In this document: piece after piece, positions 40,903-47,814 of the stretch
Position numbering within the stretch: the first letter of the stretch is position 1
How the letters are laid out: the number at the start of each line of letters is the position of its first letter
NCBI GenBank assembly: GCA_028751095.1
Contig: JAQZCZ010000004.1
Span: 1-47,814, forward strand
Direction of reading: 5' to 3'
Length of the DNA stretch: 47,814 bases
Source: Euryarchaeota archaeon Ods01
GTDB taxonomy: Archaea; Halobacteriota; Halobacteria; Halobacteriales; Halorutilaceae
Program-made: the position numbers and the translations under genes
Notes under the pieces: model-generated
What the model was told of the DNA's origin: nothing
The model's input: the letters and a program-made list of their open reading frames with translations, nothing else
Database searches by the model: none

Positions 40903-41879
40903 TGGCGATAGAACGTGACTTCGTCGAGAAGGGGATGCGTCGGTCGCAGATAGACGAGTTCCTCGCAGAGGAGCTTGAACGCGCAGGATACGGCGGTATG
41001 GAGCTTGCCCGTACGCCGATGGGCACTGAGATTACGCTCAAGGCTGAGAAGCCCGGTATGGTCATCGGTAAGGGCGGTAAGAACATCCGCCAGCTAACCG
41101 ATGACCTCGAACGTGAGTTCGATATCGAAGACCTCCAGGTCGACGTTCAGGAGGTCGAGGAGCCGGACCTCAACGCCCGTATCGTCGCCGACAAGCTCGC
41201 CAACGCCCTCGAACGCGGCTGGTACTTCCGTGACGCCGGGAGGACGACACTAAGCCGTATCATGGAGTCGGGTGCGATGGGTGCCGAAATAGTCTTCAGC
41301 GGAAAGGTGACGGGCGCACGGTCGCGCGTCGTCAAGTTCAAGGAAGGCTACGTCAAGCACTGCGGCGAACCCGCCGAGTCAGTCGTCGAAACCGGATATG
41401 GTACGGCGATAATGAAGCTCGGCGCTATCGGCATACAGGTCCGTATCATACCGCCTGGAGCCGAGCTTCCCGACAAGTTCGAAGTCGAGGAAGGCGTTGA
41501 GGTAGAGGGACTCGTCCCCGAAGCCGAGACGACCGAGGTTGAGGTCGAGGAAGCCGACACCGAGGAAGGACTTGACGAACTCGTCGAGGAAGCCGAAGAG
41601 GAAGCTGAAGAAGAGCCGGAAGCCGACGAAGAGGCGGAAGAAGGACCTGAGGAAGCCGAGGAGCCGGAGGACGAACCCGAGGAAGCCGAGGAGGAAACCG
41701 AAGAGACGGACGACGAAGAGGCGGAAGACGTCCCGTCCTCGGTCGATGAGCTACAGGAGAAGTCCTACCGCGAGCTTCAGAAGCTTGCTAAGGAGGCGGG
41801 CGTTAAGGCGAACCTCAAGACGGAGGAGCTTATCGACGCCCTCGCCGAAGAGTACGGGCTTGAAGGAGGTGACAGCTAA
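40902..41879 (+). CDS. rps3: Small ribosomal subunit protein uS3 with acidic linker and C-terminal SAP/HeH-like module
   Basis: A 30S head protein at the mRNA entry site. Residues 1-200 hold the KH domain ([30 protein letters not shown]) and the S3 C-domain ([31 protein letters not shown]). Residues about 205-275 are Glu-rich. The last 50 (276-325) are different: [41 protein letters not shown] fits a two-helix SAP/HeH/Rho-N-like nucleic-acid-binding module. Acidic tails are usual in haloarchaeal S3, but I do not recall this module there. The TAA overlaps the rpl29 ATG (TAATG). Confidence 0.96.
   Translation: MAIERDFVEKGMRRSQIDEFLAEELERAGYGGMELARTPMGTEITLKAEKPGMVIGKGGKNIRQLTDDLEREFDIEDLQVDVQEVEEPDLNARIVADKLANALERGWYFRDAGRTTLSRIMESGAMGAEIVFSGKVTGARSRVVKFKEGYVKHCGEPAESVVETGYGTAIMKLGAIGIQVRIIPPGAELPDKFEVEEGVEVEGLVPEAETTEVEVEEADTEEGLDELVEEAEEEAEEEPEADEEAEEGPEEAEEPEDEPEEAEEETEETDDEEAEDVPSSVDELQEKSYRELQKLAKEAGVKANLKTEELIDALAEEYGLEGGDS
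41865..41872 (+). promoter_or_regulatory. Perfect Shine-Dalgarno site of rpl29
   Basis: GGAGGTGA inside the end of rps3, 6 bases before the rpl29 ATG at 41879. It is fully complementary to the usual archaeal 16S 3' end and fixes that start. It contrasts with the leaderless genes elsewhere in the window. Confidence 0.85.
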
Positions 41880-42094
41880 TGGCAATACTCCGCGCTGAGG
41901 AGATACGCGAGATGAGCGACGAGGAGATTCAGAACGAGCTTGAGAACCTCCAGTCGGAGCTTCTGACGCAGACCTCGATACAGGCTGCTGGTGGAGCGCC
42001 GGACAACCCCGGACGTATAGGAGAGATGAAGAAGACGATTGCGCGTATCAAGACGATACAGCGCGAACGCGAGATGGAGGAAGAGAACGAATGA
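41879..42094 (+). CDS. rpl29: Large ribosomal subunit protein uL29
   Basis: A two-helix 50S protein at the tunnel exit. The 71 residues read [62 protein letters not shown], the standard archaeal form. The start is set by the perfect Shine-Dalgarno site GGAGGTGA just upstream and by overlap with the rps3 stop. The end overlaps the rnp1 gene (ATGA). Confidence 0.97.
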   Translation: MAILRAEEIREMSDEEIQNELENLQSELLTQTSIQAAGGAPDNPGRIGEMKKTIARIKTIQREREMEEENE

Positions 42095-42351
42095 TAACTC
42101 CGCGGAACATCGCGCGTCACGAACTCGTCGGTCTTCGCGTACGCGTCGGCGAATCCGCCGACCCGTCCCTCGTCGGTACTGAGGGGCGCGTCGTGGAGGA
42201 GACGGCGCGTACGCTCGTCGTCGAAGACGGCGGCGAGAAGACCGTACCGAAGGGGTACACGACGTTCGAGTTCGAACTGCCCGACGCGACCGTACGTGTC
42301 GATGGCGAAGCGATAGACGCGCGACCCGCGGAACGCGTAAGAGGTGTCTAA
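42091..42351 (+). CDS. rnp1: RNase P protein component 1 (Rpp29/Pop4)
   Basis: A protein subunit of archaeal RNase P, which matures the 5' ends of tRNAs. The 86 residues form a short Sm-like barrel: [76 protein letters not shown]. The position between rpl29 and rps17 is conserved in archaea. The ATG overlaps the rpl29 stop. Confidence 0.95.
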   Translation: MITPRNIARHELVGLRVRVGESADPSLVGTEGRVVEETARTLVVEDGGEKTVPKGYTTFEFELPDATVRVDGEAIDARPAERVRGV

Positions 42352-42352
42352 G

Positions 42353-42682
42353 ATGCCAGAGATAGGATACGACGTACCGGAACCCGAAACCGAGTGTGAC
42401 GACGACAACTGTCCGTTCTGCGGCACGTTGTCGCCGCGTGGCACCGTCCTTGAAGGACGTGTTGCCAGCGACAAGATGGACAAGACGGTCGTCATCGAAC
42501 GTGAACACGACGTTAAGGTTCCCAAGTACGACAGGTACATGAGACGGCGTTCGCGCACACCCGCCCATAACCCTCCGTGCATCGACGCGGAGGAGGGCGA
42601 CACCGTGCGTATCGCCGAGTGTAGACCGCTGAGCAAGACGAAGCATTTCGTTGTAATCGAAGTACTGGAGGACGGAGAATGA
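42353..42682 (+). CDS. rps17: Small ribosomal subunit protein uS17
   Basis: A 30S body protein binding 16S rRNA early in assembly. The 109 residues show an N-terminal [16 protein letters not shown] segment, then the OB-fold [40 protein letters not shown] and [20 protein letters not shown] chose ATG 42353 because GAGGTG sits 6 bases upstream; a GTG at 42344 in frame overlaps that site. The end overlaps rpl14 (ATGA). Confidence 0.97.
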   Translation: MPEIGYDVPEPETECDDDNCPFCGTLSPRGTVLEGRVASDKMDKTVVIEREHDVKVPKYDRYMRRRSRTPAHNPPCIDAEEGDTVRIAECRPLSKTKHFVVIEVLEDGE

Positions 42683-43077
42683 AGGCGATAAAGGCAGACG
42701 TAACGAAGTCGCTCAGCAAGGGTTCGCGCCTCGTCTGTGCAGACAATACGGGCGCGCGTGAACTTCAGATAATCAGCGTGAAGAACTACCGCGGCACGCG
42801 CCGCCGCCAGCCCAAGGCGGGTATCGGCGACGTGGTCGTTGTGAGCGTCAAGAAGGGCGACCCCGACATGCGTCGGCAGGTTCTCGACGCCGTCGTCGTT
42901 CGGCAGAAGAAGCCTTTCCGACGCCCCGACGGAACCCGCGTCATGTTCGAAGACAACGCCGCGGTGATAATCGACGACAACCAGGAGCCGCGCGGTACGG
43001 AGATACGCGGTCCGATAGCCCGCGAAGTCGCGGACAGGTTCGGACCCGTAGCGAGTACAGCCAAGATAATAGCATGA
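42679..43077 (+). CDS. rpl14: Large ribosomal subunit protein uL14
   Basis: A 50S protein at the subunit interface, contacting initiation factor 6. The 132 residues include [100 protein letters not shown], the complete five-strand barrel. It overlaps its neighbours by ATGA on both sides. Confidence 0.98.
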   Translation: MKAIKADVTKSLSKGSRLVCADNTGARELQIISVKNYRGTRRRQPKAGIGDVVVVSVKKGDPDMRRQVLDAVVVRQKKPFRRPDGTRVMFEDNAAVIIDDNQEPRGTEIRGPIAREVADRFGPVASTAKIIA

Positions 43078-43442
43078 CCGAAAACAGCACACAGCCGAGG
43101 AAGCAACGGAAAGAACGCGACGAGGCTCCGCTACATCAGCGGAACAGGTTCGTCCGCGCAACCCTCGCCGAGGACCTCAGACAGGAGTACAACACGCGTT
43201 CTGTACGCGTCTCTGAGGGCGACACGGTCGAGGTTATGCGCGGCGACTACGCGGGCGAGGAAGAGGAGGTCGTACGCGTCGACCTCGACGAGACCAAGGT
43301 CTACGTCGAGAACGTTACCGTCGAGAAGACTGACGGAGAAGAGGTTCCACGTCCCGTGGACGCTTCGAACCTCCGCGTCATCGACCTTAACCTCGACGAC
43401 CCCGTCCGCGAAGAACGTCTCGAAGAGGTGAGCGGAGAATGA
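43074..43442 (+). CDS. rpl24: Large ribosomal subunit protein uL24
   Basis: A 50S assembly initiator with a KOW domain. The 122 residues contain [67 protein letters not shown]. The N-terminus ([30 protein letters not shown]) is the archaeal/eukaryotic L26-type extension. It is translationally coupled to rpl14 and rps4e. Confidence 0.97.
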   Translation: MTENSTQPRKQRKERDEAPLHQRNRFVRATLAEDLRQEYNTRSVRVSEGDTVEVMRGDYAGEEEEVVRVDLDETKVYVENVTVEKTDGEEVPRPVDASNLRVIDLNLDDPVREERLEEVSGE

Positions 43443-44152
43443 CGCACCAGAAACGTCTATCTGCGCCCGACTCTTGGCCCGTCGAGCGTAAGAATCAGGT
43501 GTACACGGTCGCGTCCCACGCAGGTCCGCACGGCGGCGAAGCCGTGCCCCTCGTAGTCTTCGTCCGTGACGTTCTCGGATACGTCGAGAACGCCAAGGAG
43601 CTACGTTACGCTCTCGACAACGACGACGTTCTCGTAAACGGCGACGCAGTCAGCGACCACCGTCTTCCGGTCGGTACGTTCGATATCGTCGCCTTCCCGT
43701 CGCGCGACGAGTACTACCGTGTCTTCCCTGGAGAAGGCGGACGCCTGTCGCTCGTCTCCGTCGAGGAGGAGGCGGCGGACAACAAGCTCGCGCGTATCGA
43801 CGACGTGACACATATCTCGGGCGGAGAGGTCCAGCTTAACCTCCACACCGGAGGCAACGTCGTCGTCGAGGACGACGACTACTCGACCAACGACTCGGTC
43901 GTCGTTGACCTCGAAGACGGCGAGGTACTCGAACGGTTCGCGTTCGAGGAAGGTAGCGCCGTTACCGCTGTCGACGGACGCCACTCGGGCGAGGTCGGCG
44001 AACTCGTCGAGTACAACGTCAACGAAGGTTCGAGCGACAATACCGTCGTCGCCGAACTTCCCGACGGTTCGACCTTCGAGACCATCGAACAGTACGTCTT
44101 CGTCATCGGAGAGGACGTGAGCGACCTAGAGGAACAGGAGGATGAAGCATGA
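43439..44152 (+). CDS. rps4e: Small ribosomal subunit protein eS4
   Basis: An archaeal/eukaryotic-specific 30S protein. The 237 residues hold an S4-like RNA-binding segment (VFVRDVLGYVENAKELRYALDNDDVLVNGDAVSDHRLPVGTFDIVAF), a central domain and a C-terminal KOW motif (TAVDGRHSGEVGELVEYNV). The ATG overlaps the rpl24 stop, and the end overlaps rpl5 by ATGA. Confidence 0.97.
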   Translation: MTHQKRLSAPDSWPVERKNQVYTVASHAGPHGGEAVPLVVFVRDVLGYVENAKELRYALDNDDVLVNGDAVSDHRLPVGTFDIVAFPSRDEYYRVFPGEGGRLSLVSVEEEAADNKLARIDDVTHISGGEVQLNLHTGGNVVVEDDDYSTNDSVVVDLEDGEVLERFAFEEGSAVTAVDGRHSGEVGELVEYNVNEGSSDNTVVAELPDGSTFETIEQYVFVIGEDVSDLEEQEDEA

Positions 44153-44667
44153 GCCTTGACGAGATACACGAGATGCGTCAGCCCGTCGTCGAGAAGGTCG
44201 TCGTCCATATGAACGTGGGCGAGGGCGGACGCGAACTCCAGAACGCCGAGGAGATAATCGAGGATATCACCGGACAGCAGACCGTCCGGACGCAGGCGAA
44301 GCAGAGCAACCCCGAGTTCGGGATACGTCGCGGCGACCCTATCGGATGTATGGTGACTCTCCGCGGCGACCGTGCCGAGGAGTTTCTGTCCGAAGCACTC
44401 TCGATAGTCGGTAGCGTTCCGCGCTCGTCTTTCGATGAGTTCGGCAACTTCTCGTTCGGAGTCGAGGAACATACCGACTTTGAGGGTCAGGAGTACGACC
44501 CCGAGGTCGGAATCTTCGGCATGGACGTTACGGTCGCTCTCGCCCGCAAAGGTAAGCGCGTTGAGCGCCGCGGCGTCAGACCCCGCGAGGTTCCCGACGA
44601 CCACCGTCTCGACGTTGACGACGCGGTAACGTTCGTACAGGAAGCCTTCGAGGTTGAGATAGAATGA
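44149..44667 (+). CDS. rpl5: Large ribosomal subunit protein uL5
   Basis: A 50S central-protuberance protein binding 5S rRNA and P-site tRNA. The 172 residues include [65 protein letters not shown] and the archaeal [27 protein letters not shown] segment. It is coupled to rps4e and rps14 by ATGA overlaps. Confidence 0.98.
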   Translation: MSLDEIHEMRQPVVEKVVVHMNVGEGGRELQNAEEIIEDITGQQTVRTQAKQSNPEFGIRRGDPIGCMVTLRGDRAEEFLSEALSIVGSVPRSSFDEFGNFSFGVEEHTDFEGQEYDPEVGIFGMDVTVALARKGKRVERRGVRPREVPDDHRLDVDDAVTFVQEAFEVEIE

Positions 44668-44834
44668 GCGAAGCAGAAACACAAGAACCCGAAGAAGAGA
44701 CCCAGACGGGGAACTCGCTGGAGTGCCGCCGCTGCGGACGTAAGGAAGGGTTGGTAACGCGTTACGAAATCAACCTGTGCAGGCAGTGCTTCCGCGAGGT
44801 CGCGCGAGACATGGGTGCAAAGAAGTACAACTGA
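44664..44834 (+). CDS. rps14: Small ribosomal subunit protein uS14 (zinc-binding type)
   Basis: A 56-residue 30S head protein; the gene is short and easily missed. After an acidic start ([17 protein letters not shown]) the zinc ribbon CRRC...CRQC holds four cysteines, followed by [14 protein letters not shown]. The ATG overlaps the rpl5 TGA. The stop TGA is part of the Shine-Dalgarno region of rps8. Confidence 0.97.
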   Translation: MSEAETQEPEEETQTGNSLECRRCGRKEGLVTRYEINLCRQCFREVARDMGAKKYN

Positions 44835-44844
44835 GGTGACAAGA

Positions 44845-45237
44845 ATGACAATGACAGACCCGCTCTCCGACGCGCTTTCGGCTGTCAAGAACGCCGACAA
44901 GCTCGGCAAGCTCGACTGCACGGTTGAGCCTGCCTCGAACACCGTCGGCAACGTCCTCGGCGTGCTACACGACGAGGGCTATATCGACAGCTTCGAGTTC
45001 GTCGAGAACGGCAAGGCTGGCAAGTTCGACGTACAGCTTGCCGGACAGATTAACGACTGTGGCACCGTAAAGCCGCGCTACTCCGCGGGCGCAGATGAGT
45101 TCGAGAAATGGGAGAAACGTTACCTTCCGGGACGTGGCTTCGGCGCACTCATAGTGACGACGAGCCACGGCGTGATGACCCATTACGAGGCGCGCGAAGA
45201 GGGCGTCGGCGGGCAGGTGCTCGCATACGTCTACTGA
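44845..45237 (+). CDS. rps8: Small ribosomal subunit protein uS8
   Basis: A 30S platform protein that binds 16S helix 21. The 130 residues include DPLSDALSAVKNADKLGKLDCTVEPASNTVGNVLGVLHDEGYIDSFEF and the C-terminal RYLPGRGFGALIVTTSHGVMTHYEAREEGVGGQVLAYVY. The start ATG 44845 has GAGGTGA 5 bases upstream; an in-frame ATG at 44851 is the alternative (spacing 11). Confidence 0.97.
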   Translation: MTMTDPLSDALSAVKNADKLGKLDCTVEPASNTVGNVLGVLHDEGYIDSFEFVENGKAGKFDVQLAGQINDCGTVKPRYSAGADEFEKWEKRYLPGRGFGALIVTTSHGVMTHYEAREEGVGGQVLAYVY

Positions 45238-45247
45238 GGTGAAAAGC

Positions 45248-45772
45248 ATGAGAAAGGAAATCGAAATACCGGACGAAGTCGAGGTCACGAAGGAACTCGA
45301 CGACTTCACGTTCGACGGTCCAAACGGTACTGTAGAGTACACGTTCACGTACCCTGGCGTCTCCGTGACGCTCGAAGACGGCGCGGTCGTCTTCGAAGCC
45401 AAGGAAGACCGCAGGAAGCAACGCGCAACCCTCGGAACCTTCGAGAGCCAGACGCGTAACGCGTTCCGCGGCGTAACCGAAGGCTTCGAGTACGAGATGA
45501 AGGTACTGTACTCCCACTTCCCGATGCAGGTCGAGGTCAAGGGCGACACCGTAGAGGTGCGCAACTTCCTCGGCGAGAAGTACCCACGCGAAACCGAAAT
45601 TGTGGGCGACACCGAGGTCGACGTGAGCGAAGAGGAACTCGTCGTACGCGGTCCCAACAAGGACCATGTCGGACAGACGGCGGCGAACATAGAACAGCTG
45701 ACTTACGAGAACGACAAGGATGTCCGTGTTTTCCAGGACGGCATCTACATAACAGCGAAGCCGGAGGTGTAA
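45248..45772 (+). CDS. rpl6: Large ribosomal subunit protein uL6
   Basis: A 50S stalk-base protein near the sarcin-ricin loop. The 174 residues show two repeated alpha/beta domains; landmarks are IEIPDEVEVTKELDDFTFDGPNGTVEYTF, VTEGFEYEMKVLYSHFPMQVEVKGDTVEVRNFLGEKYPRETEI, and the C-terminal GQTAANIEQLTYENDKDVRVFQDGIYI. ATG 45248 has GAGGTGA 5 bases upstream; a GTG at 45239 overlaps that site and is unlikely. Confidence 0.97.
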   Translation: MRKEIEIPDEVEVTKELDDFTFDGPNGTVEYTFTYPGVSVTLEDGAVVFEAKEDRRKQRATLGTFESQTRNAFRGVTEGFEYEMKVLYSHFPMQVEVKGDTVEVRNFLGEKYPRETEIVGDTEVDVSEEELVVRGPNKDHVGQTAANIEQLTYENDKDVRVFQDGIYITAKPEV

Positions 45773-45775
45773 AGT

Positions 45776-46456
45776 ATGCCAGAACAACTCACAGATGTTG
45801 ACGGCGTAGGCGAGTCGAAGGCTGAGGAGCTACGTGACGCAGGCTACGAGACCGTAGACGACCTCCGACGTGCCTCGCAGGAGGATATAGCCGACGTAGA
45901 AGGCGTCGGAAAGGCTCTCGCCGCACGTATCAAGGCTGACGTGGGCGGCTTAGAGGTTGACGAGGACGAAGAGGAGTTCGTCGAGGAAGAGGAGGAGGAA
46001 GAAGACGAAAAAGTCACTGAGGTTGTCTCTGCGGCGTCCCTGTCCGACAAGACGCCCGACCTTGACGACGAGACCAAGAGCGCCCTCAAGAAACGTAAGG
46101 CGCAGAACAACCCGTCGTTCAAGCGTCAGGACCACCACAAGAAGAAACGTGTCTCCGCCGACTCGTGGCGTAAGCTACGCGGACAGAACAGCAAGCGCAG
46201 GAAGAACATCAAAGGCAAGGGTGCCGAGGTCGGTATCGGCTACGGCAAGCCTGCCGAGGCGCGCGGACTCCATCCGAGCGGCTTCGAGGAGGTTCTCGTA
46301 CACCGTCCCGAGGACCTTGACGACGTTGACCCCGACACGCAGGCTGTCCGTATCGGCGGTAGCGTCGGCGGACGCAAACGCGAACGTATCGAGGAGCGCG
46401 CACTCGAAGACGAGGTGCGTGTCCTCAACCCGACACACGTGGAGGAAGAGCAATGA
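45776..46456 (+). CDS. rpl32e: Large ribosomal subunit protein eL32 with N-terminal helix-hairpin-helix extension
   Basis: An archaeal/eukaryotic 50S protein of 226 residues. Residues about 1-57 are a helix-hairpin-helix module (LTDVDGVGESKAEELRDAGYETVDDLRRASQEDIADVEGVGKALAARI), then an acidic linker, then the L32e core from about residue 95 (NPSFKRQDHHKKKRVSADSWRKLRGQNSKRRKNIKGKGAEVGIGYG). The extension is typical of haloarchaea and may touch rRNA. The end overlaps rpl19e (ATGA). Confidence 0.97.
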   Translation: MPEQLTDVDGVGESKAEELRDAGYETVDDLRRASQEDIADVEGVGKALAARIKADVGGLEVDEDEEEFVEEEEEEEDEKVTEVVSAASLSDKTPDLDDETKSALKKRKAQNNPSFKRQDHHKKKRVSADSWRKLRGQNSKRRKNIKGKGAEVGIGYGKPAEARGLHPSGFEEVLVHRPEDLDDVDPDTQAVRIGGSVGGRKRERIEERALEDEVRVLNPTHVEEEQ

Positions 46457-46896
46457 CAGACCTCAAGAGCCAGCGGCGTCTCGCCGCCAAGATACTCGAC
46501 TGCGGAGAGAACCGCGTCTGGTTCGACCCCGATTCGCAGGGCGAAATCGCCGAAGCGATTACGCGAGAGGATGTCCGCGAACTCGTCGAACAGGGGCTGA
46601 TACGCGAGAAACGCAAGAAAGGCGTCTCGCGTGGACGCGCCCGTGAACGTGACGAGAAACGCGCTTACGGACACCAGAAGGGTCAGGGTAAGCGTAAGGG
46701 CAAGAAGGGCGCACGTAGTGACCCTAAGGACGAATGGAAGTCGGGCATACGGGCGCTCCGTAAGGAACTCCGACGTATGAAGGAGGAGGACGAGATAGAT
46801 GCGTCGACCTACCGCGACCTTTACGCGCAGGCGAAGGGTGGCGAGTTCGACAGCGTCCGTTACCTCCGTAACTACGTCGAAGAGATGGAGGAGTAA
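46453..46896 (+). CDS. rpl19e: Large ribosomal subunit protein eL19
   Basis: A long-helix 50S protein. The 147 residues begin TDLKSQRRLAAKILDCGENRVWFDPDSQGEIAEAITREDVRELVEQGLI, followed by the basic segment KKGVSRGRARERDEKRAYGHQKGQGKRKGKKGARSDPKDEWKSGIRALRKELRRM. Complete and of normal length; rpl18 follows 2 bases later. Confidence 0.97.
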   Translation: MTDLKSQRRLAAKILDCGENRVWFDPDSQGEIAEAITREDVRELVEQGLIREKRKKGVSRGRARERDEKRAYGHQKGQGKRKGKKGARSDPKDEWKSGIRALRKELRRMKEEDEIDASTYRDLYAQAKGGEFDSVRYLRNYVEEMEE

Positions 46897-46898
46897 AC

Positions 46899-47441
46899 AT
46901 GGCAACAGGAGCTACATACAAGGTTCCGATGCGACGGAGACGCGAGGGGCGCACCGACTACCAGCAGCGCCTCCGCCTCCTCAAGAGCGGGAAGCCCCGT
47001 TTCGTCGCACGGAAGTCGAACAAGCATACACAGGCACAGGTCGTCGTGGCGCGCGACGAAGGTGACCATACGGTCGCCAGCGCGCACACGAGCGAACTAT
47101 CCGAATACGGCTGGGAAGCGCCGACGGGCAACCTCCCCGCCGCATACCTCGCGGGAAGGCTCGCGGGAGAGCGTGCGGTCGCCGAAGGGTACGAGGACGC
47201 AGTCCTCGACGTAGGACTCAACCGCGTCACGCCGTCGAACCGCGTCTTCGCGGTTCTTCTCGGTGCCGTCGACGCAGGAATGGATATTCCGCACGGAGAG
47301 GACGTACTCCCCGACTGGGAACGCGTCCGTGGCGAGCATATCGCCGAAGGCGTCGAGTACGAGGCACAGCCTATCGACGCTTCCGAACTCCCCGAGCATT
47401 TCGACGAGGTACTCGAAAACGTGGAGGAAGAACATGAGTGA
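46899..47441 (+). CDS. rpl18: Large ribosomal subunit protein uL18
   Basis: A 5S rRNA-binding protein of the central protuberance. The 180 residues begin [66 protein letters not shown] and include [35 protein letters not shown]. Its end overlaps rps5 by 8 bases. Confidence 0.98.
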   Translation: MATGATYKVPMRRRREGRTDYQQRLRLLKSGKPRFVARKSNKHTQAQVVVARDEGDHTVASAHTSELSEYGWEAPTGNLPAAYLAGRLAGERAVAEGYEDAVLDVGLNRVTPSNRVFAVLLGAVDAGMDIPHGEDVLPDWERVRGEHIAEGVEYEAQPIDASELPEHFDEVLENVEEEHE

Positions 47442-47814
47442 GTCAGAGTACGACGACGAATGGACGCCCAAGACGCGTCTCGGTAGACGTGTCCAAGAGG
47501 GCGAAATAACCTCTATGGAAGAGGCTCTCGACTCGGGTCTCCCGCTCAAGGAGCCTGAGATAGTCGATACCCTTCTCCCCGATATGGAGGACGAGGTCAT
47601 CGACATCAACATGGTCCAGCGGATGACAGACTCGGGACGCCGCGTCAAGTTCCGTTGCGCAGTCATCGTCGGGAACGGCGACGGCTACGTCGGATACGCC
47701 GAGGCGAAGGAGGACCAAGTCGGTGCAGGCATACGGAAGGCGATAGACGTGGCGAAGATGAACCTGATTCGCGTACCGCGCGGAACGGGTTCGTGGGAGT
47801 CGCGCGCCGACGAA
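47434..47814 (+). CDS. rps5: Small ribosomal subunit protein uS5 (3' end cut by window)
   Basis: A 30S protein at the mRNA entry and decoding fidelity region. 127 codons are visible: the acidic start [48 protein letters not shown] and the double-stranded-RNA-binding-like domain ([54 protein letters not shown]). The frame is open to the last base; about 85 residues of the usual protein lie beyond the window. Confidence 0.96.
   Translation, partial: MSESEYDDEWTPKTRLGRRVQEGEITSMEEALDSGLPLKEPEIVDTLLPDMEDEVIDINMVQRMTDSGRRVKFRCAVIVGNGDGYVGYAEAKEDQVGAGIRKAIDVAKMNLIRVPRGTGSWESRADE

Noticed and set aside
42344-42352. GTG 42344 as the start of rps17
   Set aside because: It overlaps the GAGGTG ribosome-binding site of the better ATG at 42353.
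1-47814. CTAG avoidance comparable to GATC
   Set aside because: By eye, roughly 15-20 CTAG sites are present, for example at 5443, 10105, 28702 and 33529, so the depletion is much weaker and is common in prokaryotes.

Overview
The window is a stretch of chromosome from an extremely halophilic archaeon (class Halobacteria, or a close sister lineage). The deduced proteins are strongly acidic. Many transcripts look leaderless, with a TATA-like box about 27 nt before the start codon. The gene content is typical of haloarchaea: a phosphomevalonate decarboxylase, a TFB, FtsZ2 with its CdrS regulator, NcsA, a dodecin, the rnhA operon and an archaeal S10/spc ribosomal protein cluster. By eye, ATA isoleucine codons are common and the tetramer GATC is almost absent. 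Both features suggest a lineage that differs from the usual laboratory haloarchaea. No rRNA operon, insertion sequence or CRISPR array is visible, and no gene-free stretch exceeds 300 bases.

Layout. 1-2.5 kb: guaA (truncated by the window edge) and pyrG on the minus strand, with the two reading frames abutting. 2.5-9 kb, plus strand: a winged-helix/KaiC-like ATPase pair, a DUF2209-like gene with a suspicious 5' end, HflX, phosphomevalonate decarboxylase, a class V aminotransferase and a TANGO2/NRDE protein. 9-10 kb: rnhA operon (minus). 10-18 kb: TFB, a PurN-like formyltransferase, a flavoprotein disulfide reductase divergent from Dph2, sulfatase plus DedA, an Lrp regulator and NcsA.

18-21 kb is a cell-division regulatory locus, all on the minus strand. 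A dual-RHH protein and an RHH plus zinc-ribbon protein (probable CdrL) precede cdrS (58 codons) and ftsZ2. Palindromes flank the predicted cdrS promoter. 21-23 kb: a DUF2103 protein, tRNA-Tyr(GUA), and a VapBC pair whose toxin is frameshifted. 23-26 kb: PurU, an alanine-glyoxylate-type aminotransferase, a micro membrane protein and a zinc alcohol dehydrogenase. 26-33 kb is a transport and stress cluster: two APC permeases fused to tandem universal stress domains, a free UspA and a two-RCK potassium channel. 33-36 kb: nicotinamidase, a lipoate ligase-like protein, an AI-2E family permease and dodecin.

36.2-47.8 kb: a SPOUT methyltransferase followed by rpl3-rpl4-rpl23-rpl2-rps19-rpl22-rps3-rpl29-rnp1-rps17-rpl14-rpl24-rps4e-rpl5-rps14-rps8-rpl6-rpl32e-rpl19e-rpl18-rps5 (the last is cut by the edge). 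Most genes overlap by ATGA or TAATG junctions. The one conspicuous break in this compact operon lies between rpl23 and rpl2. It holds a 15-codon micro-ORF whose sequence folds into two perfect hairpins, the second ending on the base before the rpl2 ATG. I rate this the most interesting unexplained element. S3 also carries an unexpected C-terminal SAP/HeH-like module.
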